This document shows positions 1 through 11,399 of a stretch of DNA of 64,000 bases, one piece after another. Position numbers and translations under genes: made by a program. The notes beneath the pieces were generated by a model that was not told the origin of the DNA, searched no databases, and saw only the letters and a program-made list of their open reading frames with translations. Source of the stretch: Polytrichum commune (lineage: Eukaryota; Streptophyta; Polytrichopsida; Polytrichales; Polytrichaceae); contig OX485805.1 of the NCBI GenBank assembly GCA_950295325.1, positions 11,596,501 through 11,660,500 on the forward strand. The letters are read 5' to 3'. Within the stretch, counting starts at the first letter, position 1. Every line of letters starts with the position of its first letter.

Positions 1-2929
1 TATGATGTAAAGAGTTAACAAGGGTGAATGATTTGTCACTCAACCCTTATTTGTTGTGACAATGGATCATCCACCTCCACCTCCTCTTGGGAATCTACCT
101 AGTCCATACCTACTTTTGTCAACAATACATATACAAAAGCCATTGGACTCCATTTTTGGAGGAAGGGAGCGCTATATTTGCCTACATTCATTTATGTTCA
201 TTATAAGTAACTTGAGTTTTATATGTAAATTCTTCACCCTAACTATGGTGATCCCATGCCATAAAGAAAGAAATATTATTTTTTATTAATTGAAACCATT
301 TGAATGTGAACTTTTTAAAATCTAGAGTTGTCACATGTGGTAACTTGTTTGCCATGCAAGCCCAATTCGTCCTTTCACAATCATGTTCTTTCACACCAAC
401 AATTATCCAACTATTCATGATATAGGCCCTTCATCCAATAAGTGGCATTGCACTAGTACCAATGTCACTCTCCCAGGTCAAAGAAAATTAGCAAAAGCAA
501 GAAACAAAAACACATAACATTATTCAACAATGCAGTTCAATTCATACGTGGGCCTAGGGATATTAGTAGATAGCTTTGGTGTAAATCATGTTGGATGCTC
601 CCTACTTGCCCAATTTACCCTTAGATTCACTAACATGGTGGGAGAGTGGAAAACAAAGAGGCACGAGTGGTTTTAGAAATAAAAATCTCCCCAAGGCTAA
701 AAAATGTTATGGAAGCGATCTACGTCATGATGATAGTGATATATTTTGTAGCCACATGGCTCAAGTGCAAATTTGTACTTGCACTAACTAATGCAAAGAA
801 CAAGATTCAAAAAATCATTGCTTTCTTGAATGTGTGCACATAACCCTTCCCATTTCTCAAACACCTAAAATTTGTGATAACTATGTAAGCCTAATTGGTA
901 TTTTCCACACTCAAACATCTAATTGTTACATGACTAACCTAATACTTGGAAATCATTCCCTCTACTCATTATGGACAACTATCCACATGTTGATTCAAGG
1001 TTAGTTGCAGTTGGTTCTTCCTCTCTAGATAGATGATAAATAGAAACTTTGGTCCCTTTTCAAAAAGGGGCCGGCGTGAATAAAGTGTCCGTTCGTAATG
1101 TCACTTCCTCTCTACAATTTACATGATTGAATAAACCATAGTCGTGCTTAATAAACCCATCTTGGGCTCACATATGAGCTCACGGCTATGATCAATGTGA
1201 GGTGCTCTCTCTCTCTATCTCTCTCTCATGTATTGTCTTAATCATAAACGAACCAAACCAGTAACTTATGCTAAACCCAAAGTAAAGTTACTTTAGGGTT
1301 AGGGTAGTCTCAACTAACAGATATCCACCATAGAGCAGGGCATCTGCATCTATGGCCACAAAAGACTACCTAACTCTATATTAAGAGAGTGAAGTCACAT
1401 GGACCTCCTTTCATAGGCTAAACTGCGGTGGTTGTTTACCCCAAGTAACTTTTGAGTTTAGTGTAAGTGGTGCAATTTGGGTGTGTTGGGAGGTGTATGT
1501 AACTCAACTCTAACCTCGAATGCACGAGGTTCAAATGGCTAAGGAACAGGTAGAGTACTCCATGAAAGTATGTGTATTCTTGTTTGCAAACATATGTTCA
1601 TGTTGTACATTGTTGTGTGACATAAATAACAATTGGGTTCCGTTGTTATTCACCTCATGTACGTTACTAATCCTCTCTTTGGACTTGGTTGCTGGCATGA
1701 TCACAGGTGAGGCAGACCCTTCACAAATTTGATAGCATCTTTAGGTTTTTCATACCAACTTTTGTCAAAAAATAGTGTGTATATAGGGCTTAGACATTCT
1801 TTAATGATGAGGAATGTTAGGCAATATATTAAGTAATGATAGGACTTTTGAAGTAGTAGTGGACAAGGTTTATACTAGAAGATGACATACTTTGGATATG
1901 AAATACATTACTTTACATTAAGGGTGCGAAGGTAAAACCTTAATAAATAGTTTACTTATGGTTGTTTACTTTCTTAGAGACATACCAAAAGATGACAATG
2001 ACCATGGTAAGTTGTTTGATATGCAAAGGAGTAGCCATGGGAAATGATCCCACCCACCCACATAGGTTTTGAAAGGTACATGGATATGCAAAGGAATGGT
2101 ATGGCCTCTTGATAAGAGGATGTATTGCACAAAGCTTGACAGTAAGCATAGCATTAAGCAAGAATATCCCAACTCTCTCACAATGTAAACCTTGAAAATA
2201 ATTTACCAAGCACATATCTCAAAATTTAGAGGTGAAATGCTATTATTGCACTTATCAAGACATTATGATAAATAATCACTATACCATGTCATAAGCCATG
2301 GTACAAATTATGAACAATTAGGATACTTAACCATGATTAGGAACATAACCACACTACTAAACTAGGGTTTACGTCTTTGGGTTCTTGTATTACGGTGATA
2401 GGAAATTACCTTACCTAGGTAACCCAATAAAAGCCTTGAACCCTAATGGAAGAAATTTGTTTTCTACTATTTACATGAGTAAGAGACATTTAATACTTTT
2501 AAATAAAACCAAAACTTACATTTAAAGATGTGTAGTGTAATGTTTGCCATCAACAAATCTATCTTTGTTCTCTTATAGTTTTAGCATTTCAATTTTGAAA
2601 TTAAACCTGAGATAATAAACTTGTTATTCACAATTGCTAACCAATTGTGACAATGCTTGAACCAATCCAATGGTCAGATGTGTGTGTGTGTGTGTGTGTG
2701 TGTGGAGTTAAAATGCCCATAATAAAGCCACATGGTGTGTCAAGCGTCAACAATGACGAATTCAAGGGCTTATGTGATGGCATTCTCATCATGTCTTGTT
2801 GAGAGTCAAGTACTCCATAATAAACATCAAGCCTAACCCTAATAAGTAGTAGGTTTTTGTAGTGATAGCTGAACATGCTAGAGTGGTTTATTCTACAAAA
2901 CAAGTTCATGGATTGGCCAAAACCGGGTG
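1..2929. other. Intergenic, no gene recognised
   Basis: I read both strands and see only short open frames without family motifs. A CT-rich stretch lies at about 1204-1228. Nothing resembles a tRNA, rRNA or a transposase. The sequence is AT-rich and looks like old decayed repeat DNA. Confidence 0.5.
2679..2703. repeat. (TG)n microsatellite
   Basis: An uninterrupted alternating TG run of about 12 units is directly visible. It is a simple sequence repeat and probably polymorphic in length. No coding role is apparent. Confidence 0.95.
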
Positions 2930-3560
2930 GGCATATCCTAGTGTAGCCATGTTGCCAAGTTGAACCACTTGATTGATGTGATCTTTTGTTTTTTTGTTTT
3001 TTTTGTTCCTTTTTAATTCAGTTGGGGTATAACTTATTCCATAGATTCTTTTATGATGATCGTTGAAGCATTAAACATAAACCGGTTACTTGAAACCCAA
3101 CCGATTCATGTGTAACTAGTGGTGCCTTAGCAATGCCTTTGAGGTTGTGTATGGAGAATTTTTTGGGCATATCATGGTGTTTCCAAGTCCAACTGGTTTT
3201 ACGATATTTTGTTTTTCCTTTATCCATATGGAGTATACTCCACAAATCCCTCTACGTTGATCACTGAAGTGTTGAACATCAACCAATTACTTCGAAAACT
3301 CAATCGGTTCATGCGCAACTAGCGGTGCCTTTGAGATTGTGTGTAGAGATATTTTTGGGCATGTCATAGTGTTTCCTAGTCAAATAAGTAGAATGTTGTG
3401 ATCTTTCGGTTTGCACATGAACCGGTTACTTCTGAAACTCAACTAGTTCACGTGTAACTAGTGGTGCCTTTGAGTTTGTGTGCGGGAATGATTTTTAGAC
3501 ATATCATGGTGTTTCCAAGTCCACCTAGTTGAGTGTTGTTATCTCTCAATATTTCTTTAC
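2930..3560. repeat. Three imperfect copies of a dispersed repeat
   Basis: Three diverged units of about 170-200 bp follow each other. Each reads through 'aaccggttactt', then 'ttcatg(t/c)g(t/c)aactag(t/c)ggtgcc', then 'atcatggtgtttcc(a)agtcc'. A fourth copy lies at about 25935-26110. Part of this unit is homologous, in reverse complement, to the 95-bp minisatellite at 5137-6407. No protein is encoded. The family is unknown to me; it may be a fragment of an old element. Confidence 0.75.
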
Positions 3561-3889
3561 TCATTTTGGGTATGCTCCACATATTCCTCTACACAAATTT
3601 CATGACCCAAATGTTGAACACATAGTTTCATCAAATTTCAAATTTCTTTCTTTGGATGACATGGAAGAGGTTTTCAAGATTACGTGGAAGAGGCTTTCTT
3701 ACTCTCTTTTTTCTTTTTCTTTTTCTTTAGTAAATAAGTTGTGTGGTTATGTAGAAGATGACTTGTAATTTTTTGTGCTTGCCATTTCATGGTTTTGGGT
3801 GGAAGCAACTCTAAAATAATGCATCTCCCAATAAGTTATTAGTTTTCTAGAATTTGGTATGTGGACCTTATGTGGTCACTCTTCTTAAT

Positions 3890-4910
3890 CAAGCACATAT
3901 AGTTAAGTGGTATATGGCAAGGTGTGTAGATAAGGACATGTACGAAGACGACATGTATTACAATGGGGTTACATTGAGATTGGACCATTCCAGATTCAAC
4001 AATGAACATAATTGGGAGGGCCTATGTGATCATATAAAGACATTGAGAATCTTCGCTTTGAGTTCTTATAATTTATGCATCTCTAATAAGTAACCTCACC
4101 ATGGAGTCCCCAAACCTTAAAGTAGACGTGCCTAATTTGACTACTTATCTTAATGACACACCTTTATTTGAGAGTATGTGGTTCGGCATGATGCCAAGAA
4201 GAGATACCAAAAGACATGTGTTTAAAAGAGATTGGAATACATGCTTAAAATATGAAAACCATTATAGACTCAATAGTCAACATAATTAGAGAGACATATA
4301 TGACCATTCAACATAAGAACAAGAATCTTCACGTTTATAATAAATGAGATATTCATACGAGCCCCGAAAATTGTGACGAAAGTGGCTACGAACTTGATTT
4401 GGATTTGCTAACCATCTCATACGATTCACATGTTACATATCTTGAGAAAAGTGGGTTGGTAAGAAAAGTAACCATTCAAAGGTGGTCTACCGTAATGTAA
4501 ACCCACTGCTAGGTTTCCTCACTGCGGAGTCCCAAAACCCTAAAGTAGACATGCCTAATTTGAATTACTTATCTCAATGACACACCTTTACTCGACGGGT
4601 ATGTGGTTCGACGTGGCTCCAAGAAGAGATACGAAAAGACATGCGTTCAAAAGAGATTGGAATGCACACTCAAGATATGAAAACCGTTCTAGATTCAATA
4701 GTCAACACGATTAAAGGGACCTGCATGACTTTTCAATGAGCACAAGAATCTTCACGTTGACAACGACTAAGCTATTCATACAGTATGACCAATGAAAAGT
4801 GTGAGGAAAGCGGCTACGGCCTCGATTTGGACTGCCTAACTAACGAACTTACCGTGTATTAATCACAGGTTTCATATCCTAGGCGACAGTGGTCACTATT
4901 GAAGGGATGG
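3890..4910. repeat. Tandem repeat of ~423 bp, two clear copies and one diverged copy
   Basis: The block starting near 4097 ('ggagtccc', then 'agtagac(g/a)tgcctaatttga', 'aagaagagatac(c/g)aaaagac') recurs near 4520 with a period of about 423 bp. A more decayed third copy precedes it at 3890-4090. The copies differ by many substitutions and small indels, so this is an old duplication. The end of the unit ('gaaagtggctacgaactt', 'gatttggattTgctaa') recurs at about 38040-38200, inside intron 6 of the F-box gene, so the family is dispersed. The short ORFs in it are not conserved between copies. Confidence 0.75.
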
Positions 4911-5136
4911 CTCTACCTTTTAAGACCACTGTGTGGGGTGGCTATAGACCTCTCTCTATCATAAGTCAGTGGAACTTAGCAACTGGCAGGTGATGGGGGA
5001 GTACACTATGTGACGTGATGTCCATATAAAGCGTCTTCATGTGTCGGAGGTTGGTGTGGATTATGAAACTGTCTATTCACTGCTCATTCTGACCTATTAT
5101 TGCCCACAACAGACACTTAACCTACTAGGTGCCATC

Positions 5137-6407
5137 CTATGTCCGGGGAGAACCGGCAGTTAGTTCCAGATGAACTGGTTGAGTTTGAGAAATAACCGGT
5201 TGAAGTTGGAGACTTGAGGAGGATCACCGATCCATGTCCGGATGAACCAGTTGAGTTTGAGAAATGGCCGGTTGAAGTTGGAGACTTGAGGAGGATCACC
5301 GATCCATGTCTGGGAAGAACCGGTGGTTAGTTCCATATGAACCGGTTGAGTTTGAGAAATGGCCGGTTGCAGTTGGAGACTTGAGGAGGATCACCGATCC
5401 ATGTCCGGGGAGAATCGGAGGTTAGTTCCAGATGAACCGGTTGAGTTTGAGGAATGGCCGGTTGAAGTTGGAGACTTGAGGAGGATTGCCGATCCATGTC
5501 TGGGGAGAACCAGCGGTTAGTTCCATATGAACCGGTTGAGTTTGAGAAATGGCCGGTTGCAGTTGGAGACTTGAGGAGGATCACTGATCCATGTCCGGGG
5601 AGTTCCAGGTGAACCGGTTGAGTTTGAAAAATAGCCAGTTGAAGTTGGAGACTTGAGGAGGATCACCGATCCATGTCCGGGGAGAATCGGAGGTTAGTTC
5701 CAGATGAACCGGTTGAGTTTGAGGAATGGCCGGTTGAAGTTGGAGACTTGAGGAGGATTGCCGATCCATGTCTGGGGAGAACCGGCGGTTAGTTCCAGAT
5801 GAACCGGTTGAGTTTGAGGAATGGCTGGTTGAAGTTGGAGAGTTGAGGAGGGCTACCGATCCATGTCCGGGGAGAACCGGCGGTTCGTTACAGATGAACC
5901 GGTTGAGTTTGAGAAATGGCTGGTTGAGGTTGGAGACTTCACGAGGGTTACCGATCCATGTCCGGGGAGAACCAGCGGTTAGTTAGAGATGAACCGGTTG
6001 AGTTTGAGAAATGGCCGGTTGAAGTTCAAGACTTCAGGAGGATTGCCGATCCATGTCCGGGGAGAACCGGCGGTTAGTTACAGATGAACCGGTTGAGTTT
6101 TGAGAAATAACTGGTTGAAGTTGGAGACTTCAGGAGGATTGCCGATCCATTGAGTTTGAGGAAGAATTGGCAGTTGGTTACAGATGAACCGGTTGAGTTT
6201 GAGAAATGGCCAGTTGAAGTTCAAGACTTCAGGAGGATTGCCGATCCATGCCGGGGAGAACCGGCGGTTTGTTACAGATGAACCGGTTGAGTTTGAGAAA
6301 TAACCGGTTGAAGTTGGAGACTTCAGGAGGATTGCCGATCCATGTCTAGGGAAAACTGGCAGTTAGTACCAGATTAACCGGTTGAGTTTGAGGAATGGTG
6401 GGTTGAA
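5137..6407. repeat. 95-bp minisatellite, left array (~13 units)
   Basis: Units of 95 bp repeat with starts at gatccatg positions 5301, 5396, 5491 and 5586 and onward. The first unit is shortened to 72 bp by an internal deletion. Each unit carries two to three AACCGGTT-type motifs ('gatgaaccggttgagtttga'). The period is not a multiple of three and units differ by indels, so it is not coding. The array stops abruptly at 6407, where the CACTA element starts, and resumes at 21791. Left-hand units are heterogeneous; those nearest the insertion share the 'acttcaggaggattgcc' variant with the right array. Confidence 0.95.
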
Positions 6408-6449
6408 CACAACTACAGGATAGTGTATTTTGTAACACGTTTTGTAACG
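6408..6449 (+). repeat. Left terminal inverted repeat of CACTA element
   Basis: This 42-bp end matches the reverse complement of 21750-21790 with two substitutions and one single-base indel. Further GTAACGCGTTTTGTAACGCG-like motifs at about 6490-6515 are subterminal repeats of the kind bound by TNPA-like proteins in other CACTA elements. Binding here is inferred only. Confidence 0.9.
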
Positions 6450-7688
6450 GGCCTCAACCCTAAAAGTCGATGTTGGCCTTTGTACTCATTTGTAACGCGT
6501 TTTGTAACGCGTATACTAACACATTTATCACATTTTTTGTGATTGCTTTTATCAAGACATCACTGTGCTTAACATCAGAATTCTCCCAAATGTAATTATG
6601 CACTTTATTGACACCATTGCAACATGTTTCTTTCATATTTGGTCTTCCTATTCTTACACTTTTTCTTATGCATTTCAAACACATTGGTTATGCATTTGTA
6701 TCACCATCAAATTCAACTAGTGCTCAAAATTGAAGTCTTCAGTGCCCTTCAAATGGGTTTTGGGACTTCAAAAAATACCTCAAGGAAAACAACCCTTCAA
6801 AACAGAATCCTCATGTCTAAGTGCTCCCGTCGCTTGAAGTGCTGGATAAATAGTACCCTTCAAGTATTGTTCATCTTCTCAAGTAGTTGTTTAATTGCGG
6901 CTGTCTAATTTTGGGCTCCAGATCTCAAATGATTGTGTGTGACCACCGATTTAGTATTTGACAGGCACTTGAAGCTTGCAAAATATAATGCAGACTGAAA
7001 TGCAGAGGCTCATGCTTGTTGGGTTAACTTTAGTATGGACACTTGTTTAAAAACAAAATACAGTACTGTGGGGGAGCGTCTCAGTATTGGGATCAAAATC
7101 AAAAAACCTCATTGGACATGTGAGTTGACTATGGCCATCTTTTTGGTGATATAATGACTTCACTTTCACGGATTCAAGTATCTCCCACCAAAAATGAATT
7201 TATCATCCAACACCTAAAAAGTTGATATCCCATTTGAAACCCTGCCTTCTGTATGTACTTCGCACATTATTGTACACTGGGAATCTGGGATACGTAAAAG
7301 TCAGACAGTAATACAGTCAAGTCTCTATAAATGTTACAGGTTGGGAGTAGCTAAAAGATGACATATATAGAATCATAACAAGTAACACTTATAGAAATAA
7401 TACACAAAAATTTCAAAAATGAATAACATAATGTTTCATAAAAATAAAAATAAAAGTACAAATGATAATACATAATTCAAACTAAACTAATTGAAAGAAA
7501 TAATCTATATAGTAGTAACTTGACGAGACTCTTCCAACTAAACTAACCTATTCTAGCTTCTCCTTAAAAGTGAATGCTCTACCCTTGCCCATTTCAAGCC
7601 TCCACTAATAAAGAAACACTCTAATTAAAAATGGATAGTCTAAAACCAATTTTGCGGCCTCATAAAGAATAAGTGTACATGTGTGGTG

Positions 7689-7720
7689 CAAAGGGTTTAG
7701 GGTTTAGGGTTTAGGGTTCA
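7689..7720. repeat. Interstitial telomere-like TTTAGGG tract
   Basis: About three and a half head-to-tail GGGTTTA units lie inside the left arm of the CACTA element. This is the Arabidopsis-type plant telomere repeat. It is short and may mark a repaired break or simply a telo-box-like motif. Confidence 0.85.
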
Positions 7721-8047
7721 TCTGTTACTAATGATCCGGTTCACTATGTTCATTGGCAACAACTCCTGCAACTTTAGAGTATCAAAAAATCAGTGGTTGG
7801 AGGTAATTTGTGTTCTGTTGTAGCTTCTGTACTTGTACTGATCACATAAGGTAGACATGACTTATTTGGATACTATTCTCTATGCACCCACTTCTTGTAG
7901 ATATGAAAAACAAAATTGAGTGCAAGATGATTAGCATATATAAATCATGCTTGTAGCCATCCAATTGATTTGCAGAGCTCACATGAATATTTGAGTCATT
8001 ACCAATGCGACTCAAGATTTTTGTGCTTTGTTAAATGCAAATATAGT

Positions 8048-8290
8048 CCTGCATTGATGAGGGTTAGCCTAAACAGTTTGGGAGTTGAAGGCATGGATTG
8101 GAATGGCATTTTTGTACACTTGGAAAACCGCTACAGTAACCAACAAGCGTAGGGCATTGCCATTTCAAGAGGTGGAGTTAGATGGTTGATTCTTCATTGT
8201 TTCATTGTACTAGAAGCATGTACCATGCAAATCATGCATAATTCTAAAATAAGTTTTAATTTTCTTTGAAAATTTTCCATTGACGTCCTA
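8048..8290 (+). pseudogene. hAT transposase C-terminal fragment (remnant)
   Basis: The plus strand reads LMRVSLNSLGVEGMDWNGIF, the tail of a hAT transposase just after the dimerisation region. The same peptide (LMRVSRNGFGVEFMDWNHIF) is encoded on the minus strand at 44691-44957. DNA similarity continues downstream through the 'gtggagttagatggttgatt' stretch, so both are relics of one family including its 3' end. Only the end is present, with no catalytic part. It is nested inside the CACTA element. Confidence 0.7.
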
Positions 8291-10847
8291 GATTTAGTTA
8301 TACCCTTCAATTGCAATGCTGAAATTTCAGAGCCCTTCAAATAGAAATTCTAAATTATAAGATCCATCATGCAATTATATTGTCCAATTGTTGGTATATA
8401 TGGGTGTGGCCCCTCCTTTTGGTATTCACTTAAATGTCTTTCAAACTTTTATTCCACTAATTTGTTTTTATGAGTATGTCCCAATTTACACATATTTATT
8501 GTTCCACATACAATCAAAATGCTTGATTCAAAATAGTGTAGGCTAATCTTTTAAAAATATTAGCACAAATTTTTATGTTTTGTCTACTAAACAATTATTG
8601 TGATTTATTTAATTTAAAAAATCATAAGGTTTTTTATTAAGTTATTGTGCCAAAATCATATTTTGATGCAAAATGATTGTATTTTGTATAAACAAAAAAT
8701 CCTTTTTTTTATTTTCATGTAATAGCATCTACATAATAGACCTTTTGGACTGTGTTGATATGGTTTGTATTGTCTGCAGCCATGGATGTTGCAACTTGAT
8801 ATCATTGCGACTCAATAAAATGTAGAAATATCCCTGCGCATTCAAATATAAAAACATACATATGATTAGAATTGGTAGCATTTAGGATATTTTAGTATCA
8901 TAAGCTGTGCATTTAGTATCCACAAATGAAAACCATTTGAAAGATTTGATCGAGAGTTCACAAATTTATACCTGAGTTGCCGACTTCCTATTTGAGAATC
9001 TTCATCAGAAGTAGAATTAACATTTTGAACATCATTTGCATAGTCAGCTTCGTCGTCCAAATCAGATGTACTAGAAGATTCGTCACTTGAATACCTTTGG
9101 GGTTCATTGTCATCAGGGTTACTTGGAATAGTATCTTGTTCAGGTCCTGCCATTAATCCAGGAATATGACTTCCATTATTCAAGCTTAGTATTCCGCGAT
9201 AGCTGAAAATTGTATGCTTCATGATTTGACTTTGAAGTACAAACGATCGATGTGGTTCTGCTTCATCCACAACAAAAAATACCTGTTCCACGTCACTGTT
9301 GTAAACAAATGGTTGTGTAACAATTTTGTGTGATGGTTGTTTCTTTGTTGTGTCAACTGAAAAAAAACAATGTTTGTGTTCCACTTATGTTGTCTTCATA
9401 CCAATTGACCTTCAGCACAATCTCTTTTGATCCACCAATAGTAATCTCCATTATATCTTCAATGACACCCACATTGTCAATGGGACCATTTGGAGTTTTA
9501 ACTCGAGTTGCAACTCCAGAATCACATGTCTTTAAATTTACATCCACGTCATGTCTTCTAAAACGTCGTCCAAAACTCCACATGCTTCTGTAGCTTAAAT
9601 ACTCCTATTGTACTCCCATAGCAATATCATAGACTTCTTTGGTACATCCACTTGATTCTTGCGAACCCAAATTCTTTACATAATTTTGAATCCATATATC
9701 CATAACCTCAAGTCTTCTTGGGCGATCTCCACGAATATTTCGGGCCATCTGTCTCCATTGATTTATTTCACCTTCTTTTTGTTGCTTTGCATTGTTATAT
9801 AAAACAACATAATCATGCATTATTTCTTTTTTTGAGAGCATATAGATATTTAATTGGCGGCGCGAAACATCATCATGGCCCTCAAGAGATTTCATATAAC
9901 CATTTCGCTCTAGTACCTCTCCTACATTTTCAGCAAGATATGTGTTCATGGTTATTTTTGCAATGAAATATAAATGAATATCATTCACATATGTCAAATT
10001 ATAACACTAAAAAAATGTTATGACGTATAATTATTGTAATTTAATTATATATTTAGAAATATGTATATATATTTATAATTACATATCATTCTTATTATTG
10101 TAAAATATTTATAATTATTCAAAAAATCATATTAAAAAAAGTAAATGAATATAAATATAGAAAATGTACATGTTATTCTTTTATCGTCAAACTCTTTCCA
10201 TACACAGGGGGCATATTCATCCAAATGTCCAATGGTATTGTGATGCACTCCCAAGGCTACTTGCAACAAATATCCCTCCGACATTGAACCCTCCGGCTTT
10301 GCTTTTTGCTGCACAAAATCTTTCAATGTTTTCATGTATCTTTCAATGAAAAACATCCATATGTACGGCATAGGACCAGCCATCCTAACCTCATCCACCA
10401 AATGGATCATCAAGTGTTGTTGGCCGTCAAAGAATGATGTAGGAAATTGCATTTGTAACAATGCCATAACCACATGGGATTCATCTTTCATGACTTCAAT
10501 CTCATTGGTATTTATGCTCTTTGTGGATATCCATCGTACCACCCTTAATAATCTGTAGATGGCCTCTCGTACTGCTGGAGTCGTGAGACCTCGAATCACT
10601 ATTGGAATGTGAAAGCGCAATATATTGTAGAAGTCGTGTGATTTCAACCCTGAAACCCTGTCCTTTCCAGTAAAAACATTGTTGAGGTTTGCACCAAAAC
10701 CTGTAGGTGTTCTGATGTTCTTCATACGTCCAATAAATATCTTTCGATGCACCTGTGGGATGATGTATGGTGCTGGATTTGTTCTTATAGTACATGTGTT
10801 TTCATCTACTATAGGCCATAACTGTTGTTTTGTATTGGATAACTCAA

Positions 10848-10971
10848 AACACCATATTCAAATTTTTGGGAAAATTCCATGATTTTGGGAAAATACAGTT
10901 TAGGTCGACTCCACCTAAACTGTCATCAAATTGGGAGACTGGAAATCTCCCAAAATTTCGAATATGGTGTT
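10848..10971. mobile_element. 124-bp foldback (MITE-like) insertion in transposase exon
   Basis: The sequence starts AACACCATATTC and ends GAATATGGTGTT, and is nearly palindromic throughout, with an inner stem CAGTTTAGGT/ACCTAAACTG. It is flanked by a 4-bp TCAA direct repeat (10844-10847 and 10972-10975), which looks like a target-site duplication. It interrupts transposase coding between the CLDPMHIFKN motif and DUF4218, so it arrived after the host transposon. The superfamily is unclear. Confidence 0.8.
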
Positions 10972-11399
10972 TCAAGGTCTCTCCTAGCTGCAATATTGTC
11001 TTTTTCTCCCACTAAATGTGATATGAGAGACTTATATACATTTTTGAAGATATGCATTGGATCTAGACAATGTTGTAAAGACAAACTACGCCAATAGGGC
11101 AACTCGTGGAATGCAGAAAGACGAGTCATGCCAGGTGGAGGATTAATGTTTGCTCTTGATGTCGCTGTCATGTTTGCCGTATACGTTGTCCACTTGTTAT
11201 ACCAATCCGTAAGCGTGTGTCGTGGAGGAGGAGGATCCATTTCACAGACATTGTTGAAAAGGTATTTCAATTCATCTCTTAATGGATGATGTTCAGGTAG
11301 AAACTGACGGAACTCATCATACATACATTTCCTCAAATGAGGTGATCTTCTTGTGGTACCATTTTTTGGTCTGAATGCTTAAGTTTTAGTTTTGAGATG

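Noticed and set aside
5117-5986. Overlapping repeat-peptide ORFs on both strands (for example MILLKSPTSTGHFSNSTGSS)
   Set aside because: They are translations of the 95-bp minisatellite. The period is not a multiple of three and frames drift between units.
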